Source of the DNA: an uncultured Acidimicrobiales bacterium
GTDB lineage: Bacteria; Actinomycetota; Acidimicrobiia; Acidimicrobiales; SHLQ01
Assembly (NCBI GenBank): GCA_905479685.1
Contig: CAJQNJ010000038.1
Coordinates: 1-36,482 of the forward strand
Direction of reading: 5' to 3'
DNA: 36,482 nucleotides
Shown: piece after piece, positions 26,415 to 34,816 of the stretch
How the letters are laid out: each line of letters begins with the position of its first letter
Numbering within the stretch: the first letter of the stretch is position 1
Position numbers and translations under genes: made by a program
The notes under the pieces: model-generated
Database searches by the model: none
Told to the model about the DNA's origin: nothing
Seen by the model: only the letters and a program-made list of their open reading frames with translations

Positions 26415-27665
26415 GTGCTCGGAGAAGGTCGTCGCCCCAATGTCATGTCCATGGTGCTCGCAGGCGGCGAAGGAAAACGCCTCATGCCCCTCACTGCTCA
26501 GCGGGCAAAACCTGCTGTTCCCTTTGGAGGTCGGTATCGCCTGATCGACTTCGCACTGTCGAATCTCGTCAACTCGGGGTATCGCAAGATCGTGGTGCTC
26601 ACGCAGTACAAGTCACACAGCCTCGATGTGCACATCTCTCGAACCTGGAGTCTCAGCCGGGAGCTCGACAACTACGTGACCACGGTGCCTGCGCAGATGC
26701 GGCGAGGGCCAAGCTGGTTCACCGGCTCTCTCGACGCGATCTATCAAAATTTCAATCTCATCGACGACGAGCGACCGGATCACATCATCGTGTTCGGGGC
26801 CGATCACATCTATCGAATCGACGCTCGCCAAATGCTCGACGCTCACATCGCGAGTGGTCGGGGCGCGACGGTTGCCGGCATCCGAGTCCCTCGCGAGGAA
26901 TCAGACCAGTTCGGGGTCATCACGATCGGACCTGACTCCGATCGCATCCTGCGCTTCGAGGAGAAACCCGCCGACCCACCCGGTCTTCCCGACGCCCCCG
27001 ACCAGATCTTGGCGTCGATGGGCAACTACATCTTCTCGACGGAGATGCTCATGGACATGGCCGCCGATGACGCAAAGAACGAGGACTCCAAACACGACAT
27101 CGGGGGCGATCTGATTCCCGCTCTCGTGGCGCAGGGTGAAGCCGATGTCTACGACTTCACCACCAACAAGGTTCCTGGTGACACCGAGCGCAATGCGCAC
27201 TACTGGCGAGATGTCGGAACTCTGGACTCGTACTTCGAGGCGAACATGGACCTCGTACAACCAGAGCCCATCTTCAATCTGTACAACCCCTCATGGCCAA
27301 TCTTCAGTTACAGCCGTAACCTTCCCCCAGCCAAGTTCGTGACCGACTTCAGGTCCGGCACGCCCGTCGTCTTCAACTCGATGGTGAGCGCCGGGGTGAT
27401 CGTGTCGGGAGCGCGGGTCTCGAACTCTGTTCTCTCTGTCGGTAGCTTCGTCCATCACGGAGCGGACCTCGAGAACGTTGTGCTTCTCGACGATGTGGTC
27501 GTTGGGCCGAACGCCGTGCTCCGCAACTGCGTGATCGACAAGAACGTCGTCGTTCCCGACGGAGCGAAGGTCGGAGTCGACACCGAGGCGGATTCGGAGC
27601 GGTATGTCATCAGCGACGGTGGGATCGCTGTGATCGCCAAGAAGTCGATCATTCCCGGGCCGTAA
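26415..27665 (+). CDS. glgC: Glucose-1-phosphate adenylyltransferase (ADP-glucose pyrophosphorylase)
   Basis: 416 residues; makes ADP-glucose from ATP and glucose-1-phosphate, the committed step of bacterial glycogen synthesis. Motifs are [15 protein letters not shown] (nucleotide binding), [49 protein letters not shown] and a C-terminal left-handed beta-helix with hexapeptide-like repeats ([16 protein letters not shown]). GTG 26415 is used; an ATG at 26442 ([10 protein letters not shown]) is an alternative that also keeps the nucleotide-binding loop. It is convergent with glgA, with a 2-nt gap between stops, so the two pathway genes meet tail-to-tail rather than forming an operon. Confidence 0.97.
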   Translation: MLGEGRRPNVMSMVLAGGEGKRLMPLTAQRAKPAVPFGGRYRLIDFALSNLVNSGYRKIVVLTQYKSHSLDVHISRTWSLSRELDNYVTTVPAQMRRGPSWFTGSLDAIYQNFNLIDDERPDHIIVFGADHIYRIDARQMLDAHIASGRGATVAGIRVPREESDQFGVITIGPDSDRILRFEEKPADPPGLPDAPDQILASMGNYIFSTEMLMDMAADDAKNEDSKHDIGGDLIPALVAQGEADVYDFTTNKVPGDTERNAHYWRDVGTLDSYFEANMDLVQPEPIFNLYNPSWPIFSYSRNLPPAKFVTDFRSGTPVVFNSMVSAGVIVSGARVSNSVLSVGSFVHHGADLENVVLLDDVVVGPNAVLRNCVIDKNVVVPDGAKVGVDTEADSERYVISDGGIAVIAKKSIIPGP

Positions 27666-27667
27666 CG

Positions 27668-29068
27668 TCAGCTGTCGGTGATGTCCCGGTAGAGACCCAG
27701 GTGTTGATACGACGGTCCGTCCCACGACCAGTCGAATGACATCGCGCGTTTCTGGATTGCCCGGCGGCGGCTCTTGTGCCGCCACGCCGCCACACCACGA
27801 TGAAGCGCATCGACCATCCCGGTGGTGTCGACGGTGACCGCTCTGAATCCGGTACCTTCGCCGGGCATTTCATCATCATCGATGACGGTGTCGACCAGAC
27901 CACCGACCGGCGTGACCACCGGAATCGTTCCGTATGCCATTGCCTGCATCTGCGCCAGTCCACATGGCTCGAACCGACTTGGCATGCAGAACAGATCGGC
28001 CGCGGCAAAGATCTGATGTGCGGCGGTCAGGTCGTATCCGTCGATGAAAGCAAATCGATCGGGGTATGTCGCAGCGAGGTCGCGAGCCCAAAGTGACAGC
28101 CGCTCTTCCCCGCTGCCGAGCATCACGAGCCGGGCACCCATCCGCTCGAGGTACGGAACCGTACCCAAGATGATGTCAATCCCTTTTTGCTCGACGAGAC
28201 GAGTAACCATTCCGATCAGTGGTTGGCCGTCATGCTCCCAGCCAACCCGCTCGTGGAGTGCTACGGACGTCTCGGACTTCGCATCGAGGTTCGATCGTCC
28301 GTACCGCTTGGCGATGAACGGATCGGTGAGCGGATTCCAGAGCAAGGTGTCGATCCCGTTTCGGATGCCGACGAGTGCGTCACCCTTCGCCTCGAGCACG
28401 GTGTGAAGACCACCGCTGCGTGTCGGGTCGAGCATCTCCACGGCATAGTTCGGGCTGACAGCGACTACCCGGTCAGCGAGGATGATGGCTCCAGCTGACG
28501 GGTTGAGAACACCGAAGCGGTCGAATGCTGTGGCTCGGTCGGTGTCGATCGCTCGCAACCAGCCGATGTCGGCATGTCCCTGGTAGCCAAGGGTGTGGAT
28601 CGTGTACACCGACGGGATGTCGACCCACGCGAGCGTCATCGCCGTATGCCAGTCGTTCAGGTGGACGAGATCGGGCTGTTCTTGCTCGACGATGGCCGCA
28701 ATCGCGGCCGAGAACGCGAAGAACCGGGCATCGTTGTCGTGCCATCCAACTCCAGACTCGTCGACGTATGGATGTGGGCGGGCCATGCCGGGCACCGACA
28801 CGAGGTGCACTTCTCCGAGCTCGGGAGCGATTCCGGTTCGCACGCTCCCCGGCGACGCCCACTCGGGAAGTGTCAGCTCGCTCGATCGCTCATTCTCGAG
28901 ATGTACGTCGCCGTAATCGGGCAGGACAACCACGACCTCGATATCGGGTCGCGTGCGAAGCGATCGGATCAGTCCGGCTGCAGCCTCAGCGAGACCTCCG
29001 ACGCGGGCGATCGGGGCTGCTTCGGCAGCAGCAAAGACCATCTTGAGACCTGCGCCCGTGTTCACCAT
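27668..29068 (-). CDS. glgA: Glycogen/starch synthase (GT5 family)
   Basis: 466 residues from ATG 29068; transfers glucose from ADP-glucose to the growing glucan. The N-terminus MVFAAAEAAPIARVGGL corresponds to the GT5 ADP-glucose loop, usually K-T-G-G-L, here R-V-G-G-L. Other GT5 marks are VHLNDWHTA, IRNGIDTLLWNP, IGMVTRLVEQKGID and PSRFEPCGLAQMQAMAYGTIPVV. The conserved C-terminal Glu and Gly-rich loop are present. The frame extends to 29104. I prefer ATG 29068 because a GATAGT box lies 7 nt upstream; ATG 29041 with AGGT nearby is possible. Divergent from sdaA with 53 nt between starts. Confidence 0.94.
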   Translation of the reverse strand: MVNTGAGLKMVFAAAEAAPIARVGGLAEAAAGLIRSLRTRPDIEVVVVLPDYGDVHLENERSSELTLPEWASPGSVRTGIAPELGEVHLVSVPGMARPHPYVDESGVGWHDNDARFFAFSAAIAAIVEQEQPDLVHLNDWHTAMTLAWVDIPSVYTIHTLGYQGHADIGWLRAIDTDRATAFDRFGVLNPSAGAIILADRVVAVSPNYAVEMLDPTRSGGLHTVLEAKGDALVGIRNGIDTLLWNPLTDPFIAKRYGRSNLDAKSETSVALHERVGWEHDGQPLIGMVTRLVEQKGIDIILGTVPYLERMGARLVMLGSGEERLSLWARDLAATYPDRFAFIDGYDLTAAHQIFAAADLFCMPSRFEPCGLAQMQAMAYGTIPVVTPVGGLVDTVIDDDEMPGEGTGFRAVTVDTTGMVDALHRGVAAWRHKSRRRAIQKRAMSFDWSWDGPSYQHLGLYRDITDS

Positions 29069-29075
29069 GACATGA

Positions 29076-29081
29076 ACTATC
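29076..29081 (-). promoter_or_regulatory. glgA: -10-like box GATAGT, 7 nt before glgA
   Basis: On the minus strand, GATAGT (four of six matches to TATAAT) is followed by 7 nt and ATG 29068. The divergent sdaA box lies about 30 nt away, so the two promoters are packed back-to-back. Confidence 0.4.
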
Positions 29082-29109
29082 GGCGGAACTGTCCAGCTTC
29101 GCAAGGTGA

Positions 29110-29115
29110 CATACT
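29110..29115 (+). promoter_or_regulatory. sdaA: -10-like box CATACT, 6 nt before sdaA
   Basis: CATACT, 6 nt, then ATG 29122. AAGGTGA further upstream is 15 nt or more away and too far to act as a ribosome binding site. Confidence 0.35.
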
Positions 29116-29121
29116 CAGTTC

Positions 29122-30678
29122 ATGGTCACAGCACTCGCACCAAGCATCTTCAACGACGTGATCGGACCCGTCATGCGGGGCCCGTCAAGCTCCCATTCGG
29201 CGGCTTCGGTCCGCATCGGCCTGTTGCTGCGGGATCTGTGCGGCGGCCTTCCCGATCACATCGAGATCGACTACGACAGCCAGGGGTCGCTGGCCACGAC
29301 GCACGAGAGCCAAGGGACCGATATGGGCCTGTACGGCGGCCTTCTCGGATATGCACCCGACGACGTACGCCTTCCAGACTCACCGACGCTGATCGTCGAG
29401 GCTGGGACGGTGATCGAGGTTCGAACACCTCGCCTCGACGATGCACATCCGAACACCTACCGGATTGCGGCAACCCACAATGGTGTCGAGCATCGGATCG
29501 TCGCACTCTCGACCGGCGGAGGGATGATCGAAGTCATCGAGCTCGACGGTTGGCCGGTCTCGTTGTTCGGTGATTATGCGGTGACACTTCTGACCACCAC
29601 GGGCGACAGCTCCGCGGTCGTCGAAGGGATCGACGACGCCACCGTCGACGAGATCGTGGTCTGTACTCGCAACGACGGAACGAAGCTGATCATCGTCTCA
29701 GCGCAGAAACCGCTCGACGACGCGATCGTCGACGAGTTGTCCAACATCATCGGTGTGCATCGATTGCGGTCGGTGCTTCCCGTCAGATCACGTCGAGATC
29801 TCACGGTCCCGTTTGCCCACGCGAGCGAGATGCCCGACGCCCATCTGCTCGATCAGCGACCGCTGTCGGACTGGGCACTTCAGTACGAAACCGTGCGGGG
29901 TGGGATCGACGAAACCGAGGTCCTGACACACGCTCGTCACCTCCTCGAGATCATGCGCACCGGCGTGAACACTGGGTTGGCCGGCACGACGTACGACGAC
30001 CGAATCCTCGGTTGGCAGAGCGGTGAGTTCGTGAAGCTGCAAGAGTCCGGGCGCCTACTCGATGGCGGGCTGCTCAACGACATGATCGCCTATGTCACTG
30101 CGCTCATGGAGGCCAAGAGCGCGATGGAAGTCATCGTTGCTGCACCGACGGCAGGTTCCTGCGCGACGTTTCCTGGTGCCCTCCTGGCGACGATCGATTC
30201 GATCTCGGCCTCAGCGGACGCCTCCGAGCGAGCGTTGCTCACCGGTGGCCTCATCGGTGTGTTCGTTGCCAATCGTTCGAGTTTCGCGGCAGAGGTCGGC
30301 GGCTGTCAGGCTGAGACCGGTGCGGGCGCAGCGATGGCTGCAGCCGCACTCGTCGAACTCGCCGGTGGGACAGCAGCGCAGTCGCTCTCGGCCGCAAGCC
30401 AGGCACTTCAGAACGTCTTGGGTCTGATTTGTGACCCGGTCGGGAATCGAGTCGAGGCGCCATGTCTGGGACGGAACGTGACCGGCGCCGCCAATGCGCT
30501 CAGTTGCGCCAACATGGCCCTCGCTGGGTACGACCACGTCATCCCGTTCGACGAGGTCCTCGATGCCCATCGCAATGTGAGCGAACTCATGGCCCGAGAA
30601 CTTCGCTGTACTGGCCTTGGCGGTCTCGCAGTCACACCGACCGCACAACGTATTGAGCTGAGCCTGAAGCGCACCTGA
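29122..30678 (+). CDS. sdaA: L-serine ammonia-lyase (iron-sulfur type), single chain
   Basis: 518 residues; deaminates L-serine to pyruvate and ammonia using a [4Fe-4S] cluster. The N-terminal (beta) domain opens NDVIGPVMRGPSSSHSAAS, matching the IGPSSSHT motif with an unusual MRG insertion-like spacing. An ACT-like stretch follows (~150-220). The C-terminal (alpha) domain has AAPTAGSCATFPGAL, GGCQAETGAGAAM and LICDPVGNRVEAPCLGRN, whose three cysteines (GGC, LIC, APC) ligate the cluster. Both domains are fused as in E. coli SdaA. It is divergent from glgA; the TPP riboswitch lies just after the stop. Confidence 0.94.
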   Translation: MVTALAPSIFNDVIGPVMRGPSSSHSAASVRIGLLLRDLCGGLPDHIEIDYDSQGSLATTHESQGTDMGLYGGLLGYAPDDVRLPDSPTLIVEAGTVIEVRTPRLDDAHPNTYRIAATHNGVEHRIVALSTGGGMIEVIELDGWPVSLFGDYAVTLLTTTGDSSAVVEGIDDATVDEIVVCTRNDGTKLIIVSAQKPLDDAIVDELSNIIGVHRLRSVLPVRSRRDLTVPFAHASEMPDAHLLDQRPLSDWALQYETVRGGIDETEVLTHARHLLEIMRTGVNTGLAGTTYDDRILGWQSGEFVKLQESGRLLDGGLLNDMIAYVTALMEAKSAMEVIVAAPTAGSCATFPGALLATIDSISASADASERALLTGGLIGVFVANRSSFAAEVGGCQAETGAGAAMAAAALVELAGGTAAQSLSAASQALQNVLGLICDPVGNRVEAPCLGRNVTGAANALSCANMALAGYDHVIPFDEVLDAHRNVSELMARELRCTGLGGLAVTPTAQRIELSLKRT

Positions 30679-30683
30679 TGGCG

Positions 30684-30689
30684 TAGGCT
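30684..30689 (+). promoter_or_regulatory. -10-like box TAGGCT for the thiB transcript
   Basis: TAGGCT starts 6 nt after the sdaA stop. Transcription from about 30696 would begin directly before the TPP aptamer. No clear -35 is visible. Confidence 0.4.
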
Positions 30690-30699
30690 ACGAGCAACA

Positions 30700-30799
30700 A
30701 CCAAACCACCGGGGAGCTCGGGCACATGCCGGGCTGAGAGGGCGATGCAGCATCGCCGACCCGTACGAACCTGAACTGGGTAATTCCAGCGGAGGAAAG
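30700..30799 (+). ncRNA. TPP (THI-box) riboswitch
   Basis: The conserved thi-box blocks occur in order: GGGGAGC (30711), GGCTGAGAGGG (30731), GACCCGTACGAACCTGAACT (30758) and GGGTAATTCCAGCGGAGGA (30778). Between the second and third blocks is a variable hairpin (CGATG-CAG-CATCG). The aptamer's 3' end contains GGAGGA, which is also the ribosome binding site of thiB (ATG 30802, 5-6 nt away). Ligand binding is therefore expected to block translation initiation, a common mode in high-GC actinobacteria. No terminator hairpin with a U-run is present, which fits translational control. Confidence 0.96.
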
Positions 30800-30801
30800 T
30801 G

Positions 30802-31992
30802 ATGCGTATCAAAACGACCCTGTCGATCATCGTCCGGGTAGCGCTCCTCTGTATGGCGCTTGCCGTTGCCGCTACGGCCTGCGGCGAGGACCTCCAAACC
30901 ACCGCCATCGGTGAGGGTGATGCCGAAGCGCTCGCACAGGAAAACGCATCCGATACCGCCAGCGAAGACCAAGGCGAGGAAGCGTCGACCTGCTTCGACG
31001 ACCCCGGCCTGGAGTCGATCACACCGGGTGGAGACGAGGCTGGCACCACGATCACCCTCGCCACCCACGACTCGTTCGTGCTCAGTGACGGCACACTCGC
31101 CGCCTTCACCGATGCAACGGGTATCAGCGTCGAACAGGTTGCCGTTGGCGACGCGGGTCAGCTCGTGAGCCAGTCCATCTTGACGAAGGACAACCCGACT
31201 GCCGACGTGCTCTTCGGGATCGACAATGCCTTCCTGTGCCGCGGACTGGAGGCTGACCTCTTCGTTCCATACGCCTCTCCGGCGTTGTCCGACGTCGACG
31301 ACGAGCTCGAGCTCGATCCCTACAATCGCGTCACCCCGATCAGCTTCGGAGATGTCTGCGTGAACTATTGGAGCGATGCACTTGCTGGCCCGGCACCGGC
31401 CACTCTCGACGACCTTGCCGATCCGGTGCACGCCGATCAGTTCGTCACGCAGAACCCCGAGACATCGTCACCTGGATTCGCATTCCTTCTGGCCACGATC
31501 TCCGAGTATGGCGACGATGGATGGGAGAACTACTGGGAGTCGTTGGTCGAGAACGGTGTGTCGATCACTTCGGGATGGAACGACGCGTACTATGGCGAAT
31601 TCATCGCTGGTGGCGGAGATCGTTCGATCGTGACGTCCTATGCGTCGAGCCCTCCGGCTGAATTCTTGTTCGCCGACCCGCCGGTCGATACACCTCCGAC
31701 TGCGGTCCTCGATGACAGCTGTTTCCGTCAGATCGAATTCGCGGGAGTTCTCGCTGGCACCGAACATCCAGAGGCAGCGGCTGCTCTGATCGACTTCATG
31801 TTGGGCATCACCTACCAAGAAGATGTGCCACTCAACATGTTTGTCTACCCCGCCAACGGGCGAGCAGCGTTGCCAGAGTCGTTCGTCGACTTCGGACCTC
31901 TCGTCGACGATGCGCGCACCATCGACCCTGCGGTTATCGAGACCAATCGAGATGACTGGACCGAGCGATGGAACAACATCGTTCTGGGCTGA
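30802..31992 (+). CDS. thiB: Thiamine ABC transporter substrate-binding lipoprotein
   Basis: 396 residues from ATG 30802, the start nearest to GGAGG. The signal peptide ends at a lipobox-like ATAC (Cys ~27), followed by an acidic low-complexity spacer (~28-60). The binding domain has TLATHDSFVLSDGTLAAFTD, VLFGIDNAFLCRGLEADLFV, NYWSDALAG and the late GRAALPESFVDFGPL, the pattern of ThiB/TbpA. It binds thiamine, TMP or TPP outside the membrane. Assignment is firm because a TPP riboswitch directly precedes it and a ThiP-type permease overlaps its end by 25 nt. Confidence 0.94.
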   Translation: MRIKTTLSIIVRVALLCMALAVAATACGEDLQTTAIGEGDAEALAQENASDTASEDQGEEASTCFDDPGLESITPGGDEAGTTITLATHDSFVLSDGTLAAFTDATGISVEQVAVGDAGQLVSQSILTKDNPTADVLFGIDNAFLCRGLEADLFVPYASPALSDVDDELELDPYNRVTPISFGDVCVNYWSDALAGPAPATLDDLADPVHADQFVTQNPETSSPGFAFLLATISEYGDDGWENYWESLVENGVSITSGWNDAYYGEFIAGGGDRSIVTSYASSPPAEFLFADPPVDTPPTAVLDDSCFRQIEFAGVLAGTEHPEAAAALIDFMLGITYQEDVPLNMFVYPANGRAALPESFVDFGPLVDDARTIDPAVIETNRDDWTERWNNIVLG

Positions 31993-33599
31993 CCCCCGCG
32001 AGGCTGCGGCGGGCCGGTCTCGCTGCGGGACCCATCGCGTTCCTCGGGATCTTCTTCGTCTGGCCGGTCTCAACCCTGCTGTTCCGTGGCTTGGTCGACC
32101 ACCAATCGGCGATCACGGACGTGATCAGCTCGGCGTCGATTCGAGGAGCGGCATGGTTCACCCTCTGGCAGGCGCTTGTTTCAACGCTCTTGACCTTGGT
32201 GATCGCAATGCCGTTGGCGGCCGTTGTGGCCAACGTCGAATTTCGGGGCCGGAGGCTCGTCATGGCCCTGGTGACGATCCCGTTCGTTCTCCCGACAGTC
32301 GTCGTCGCGGGAGCCTTTCTCGCCACGAGCGACCGCACTGGACTCGATAGCGGACCGTTCTCGCTCAGCAAGTCCGTCTTCGCGATCATCGTCGCCCATG
32401 TCTTCTTCAACGTTGCGGTCATCGTCCGGACGGTTGGTGGCTACTGGAGTCAATTGTCTCGCACCGACGAACAGGCCGCTCGAACGCTGGGCACATCGGC
32501 ATCGATGACGTTCCTTCGGATCACGGTGCGCCGGCTGCAACCATCCCTTCTCGCTGCAACGTCGATCGTGTTTCTCTTCAGCTTCACATCGTTCGGTGTG
32601 ATCTTGATCCTGGGCGGAGCGCGACAGCGCACGATCGAAACCGAGATCTATCGGTATGCGATCAGCCGCACCGATTTCGCCACTGCATCGGTGCTGTCGG
32701 TTGTGCAGCTCGTCGTTGTCGTCATCCTCGTTGCGCTGAACACCCGACTTCGAGCCCGGTTGCCGCGAAGCGATCGGCTGGCCGCAGATCGGCCCCAAGC
32801 GTGGCGCAATCGCTCGACGGCGTTCATCCCGATCGGGACCGTACTCATCACATTGGCGCTGCTCTGTATTCCAATCGCCGTCCTCATCGAACAATCCCTT
32901 CGAACCGGCGGAGGGTGGGGATTCGATCACTATCGTTCGCTGACCGAGCGACCACCATTCTTGACCGTCACGCCACTTCGTGCACTGATGAACTCGCTGG
33001 GCTTCGCGACTGTGGCGACCGCGATCGCAGTGTTCTTTGGTGGGTGGGCGTCGTTGGCCATCACCTACAGCTCTCGTGGTGTATCGAGATTGCTCGACGT
33101 TGGCTATCTCCTGCCACTCGGCACGTCAGCGGTCACCCTGGGGTTCGGCATTCTGATCACCTTCGATACGGGCATCGTCGATCTTCGCCAGTCCTGGATC
33201 ATCATCCCCCTCGTGCAGGCCTTGATCGGGATTCCGTTCGTGACACGGGCGGTCGTTCCGGTTCTACGGGCGATCGACCCGAACCTTCGCGATGCGGCCG
33301 CGAGTATGGGAGCTTCACCTGCCAAGATCCGACGAGACATCGATCTTCCCATCGCGCGCCGTGCACTCGTCGTGGGTGGCGGGTTCGCCTTCGCGATATC
33401 ACTCGGTGAGTTTGGCGCCACATCGTTCGTCGGTCGTCGCCCGGATCTGATGACGGTTCCGCTCGCGATCGCCCGGTTGCTCAGCCAACCCGGTCAGAGC
33501 ATCCGCGGACAGGCGATGGCTCTGAGTGTCATATTGATGGTGGTGACCGCCGTCGTACTGCTCGCAGTCGATCGAACAGACTCGGCGGCAACGATCTGA
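31968..33599 (+). CDS. thiP: Thiamine ABC transporter permease, fused two-domain ThiP
   Basis: 543 residues with about 12 membrane segments in two tandem permease domains. Each carries an EAA-type cytoplasmic loop that docks the ATPase: EQAARTLGTSASMTFLRITV (first) and DAAASMGASPAKIRRDIDL (second). Fused ThiP is the normal form. ATG 31968 lies 25 nt inside thiB, giving strong coupling. The third component, ThiQ ATPase, is not encoded after it (the next gene is an HD-domain protein). The transporter must therefore use an ATPase encoded elsewhere, or one shared with another system (inference). Confidence 0.93.
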   Translation: MEQHRSGLTPARLRRAGLAAGPIAFLGIFFVWPVSTLLFRGLVDHQSAITDVISSASIRGAAWFTLWQALVSTLLTLVIAMPLAAVVANVEFRGRRLVMALVTIPFVLPTVVVAGAFLATSDRTGLDSGPFSLSKSVFAIIVAHVFFNVAVIVRTVGGYWSQLSRTDEQAARTLGTSASMTFLRITVRRLQPSLLAATSIVFLFSFTSFGVILILGGARQRTIETEIYRYAISRTDFATASVLSVVQLVVVVILVALNTRLRARLPRSDRLAADRPQAWRNRSTAFIPIGTVLITLALLCIPIAVLIEQSLRTGGGWGFDHYRSLTERPPFLTVTPLRALMNSLGFATVATAIAVFFGGWASLAITYSSRGVSRLLDVGYLLPLGTSAVTLGFGILITFDTGIVDLRQSWIIIPLVQALIGIPFVTRAVVPVLRAIDPNLRDAAASMGASPAKIRRDIDLPIARRALVVGGGFAFAISLGEFGATSFVGRRPDLMTVPLAIARLLSQPGQSIRGQAMALSVILMVVTAVVLLAVDRTDSAATI

Positions 33600-33634
33600 C
33601 TCAGATCCCCGCGTTGACATCGCTGCGAGAGTGG

Positions 33635-34249
33635 ATGATCGTTCAGGTCATGAACCAGGTGACGTGGACACAGATGGCAGACGGGACTCGCGACGACTAC
33701 GCCGTTCTTGGTGGGTTGTACACCGAGCACACGCAGGGCGAACTCGTCGATAATCTCGTGTCTCTACTGAAGGTCATGGAGGGACCCAAGCTGGGCTACC
33801 AGATCGACCGGTACCAGCATTCCCTCCAATCGGCGTCCCGTGCACTCCGAGCCGATGAATCCCTCGACCTCGTCGTTGGCGCCCTCTTGCACGACGTCGG
33901 CGATCCGATCGCTCCTGCGAATCACAGCGCGCTTGCGGCCGCAATGCTCAAGCCGTACGTGGATGACGAGACGCACTGGGTTGTGCAACATCACGGGCTG
34001 TTCCAGGGGTACTACTACTTCCACCACATGGATGGCGACCGCAATGCCCGCGACGTGCACAAGGACAACGAGCACTACATGGCGTGCGTGAAGTTCTGTC
34101 AGAACTACGACCAGAACTGTTTCGATCCCGACTATCCGACACTGCCAATCGAAGACTTCATCCCGCTGATGCAAGAACTCTTCGCTCGCGAGTCGAAGGT
34201 TCCTGGAGTCGCCCCTGCCGGCATGACCGCCGACGTGCACATCAACTGA
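33635..34249 (+). CDS. HD-domain phosphohydrolase/oxygenase-like protein, uncharacterised
   Basis: 204 residues. The HD core is seen as HSLQSASRALRAD (first His), ALLHDVGDPIAPANHSALA (the HD pair), and a later VQHHGLFQGYYYFHHMDGDRNARD with several His and Asp that could add a second metal as in PhnZ-type di-iron oxygenases. An aromatic and Cys-containing tail follows (CVKFCQNYDQNCFDPDYP). I recall similar proteins widely in bacteria without a defined function. The start is uncertain: ATG 33635, ATG 33650 (MNQVTWTQMADGT) and TTG 33614 are all in frame. It lies 35 nt after thiP and may be transcribed with it. Confidence 0.78.
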   Translation: MIVQVMNQVTWTQMADGTRDDYAVLGGLYTEHTQGELVDNLVSLLKVMEGPKLGYQIDRYQHSLQSASRALRADESLDLVVGALLHDVGDPIAPANHSALAAAMLKPYVDDETHWVVQHHGLFQGYYYFHHMDGDRNARDVHKDNEHYMACVKFCQNYDQNCFDPDYPTLPIEDFIPLMQELFARESKVPGVAPAGMTADVHIN

Positions 34250-34276
34250 ATCCGTGCTGGTCATCGTGCCAGCTCG

Positions 34277-34282
34277 TAGGTT
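34277..34282 (+). promoter_or_regulatory. -10-like box TAGGTT, 6 nt before the Nudix gene
   Basis: TAGGTT, 6 nt, then ATG 34289. The AGG is within the box, too close and weak for a standard ribosome binding site, so a leaderless mRNA is likely. Confidence 0.4.
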
Positions 34283-34288
34283 GGCTCG

Positions 34289-34816
34289 ATGCCGTTCATG
34301 CCGACCGTCGGAACCCTCGCCTATCTGTGGGACCAGCAGACGGACCTGGTCCTGATGGTTCGTCGAGACGCTCGTCCTGATGACGATCACTTCGGGAAGG
34401 TGAACGGACTCGGCGGCAAGCTCGAGCCCGACGAAGACGTCGTGGCTGGAGTACGTCGGGAGCTCGACGAAGAAGCTGGCGTGCGGCTCGATGAGCTCAC
34501 GCTGCGCGGCACGATCACGTGGACGAACTTCGGTCCGAAACTCGAAGATTGGATGGGATTCATCTTCTTGGTGACCACGTGGACAGGCACGCCTCCAGCA
34601 TCGAACGAGGAGGGTTCGCTCGAATGGATCGAACGAACCCGGTTGCTCGCCGCGTGTGACCCCGACGAAGAGACCCGGCAGGGAGCTGGACTTCCGATGT
34701 GGGAGGGAGACCGATACTTCCTGCCGCTCGTGTTCGACGATGACCCCCGGACCTTTCACGGCACGATGCCCTACGACGGTGATCGCCCGAAGGATTGGGT
34801 CTACGAGCGGCTATGA
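34289..34816 (+). CDS. Nudix hydrolase (MutT-like)
   Basis: 175 residues. The Nudix box is complete: GGKLEPDEDVVAGVRRELDE continuing EAGVRL (G-x5-E-x7-REL-x-EE-x-G), which binds Mg and hydrolyses nucleoside diphosphate derivatives. The KVNGLGGKLEPDE form with a Trp-containing following strand (ITWTNFGPKLEDWMGFIF) is like MutT/MTH1 8-oxo-dGTP pyrophosphatases, but the substrate is not certain. The C-terminus (LPLVFDDDPRTFHGTMPYD) is also MTH1-like. Its stop overlaps the start of the following alpha/beta hydrolase gene (ATGA). Confidence 0.92.
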   Translation: MPFMPTVGTLAYLWDQQTDLVLMVRRDARPDDDHFGKVNGLGGKLEPDEDVVAGVRRELDEEAGVRLDELTLRGTITWTNFGPKLEDWMGFIFLVTTWTGTPPASNEEGSLEWIERTRLLAACDPDEETRQGAGLPMWEGDRYFLPLVFDDDPRTFHGTMPYDGDRPKDWVYERL

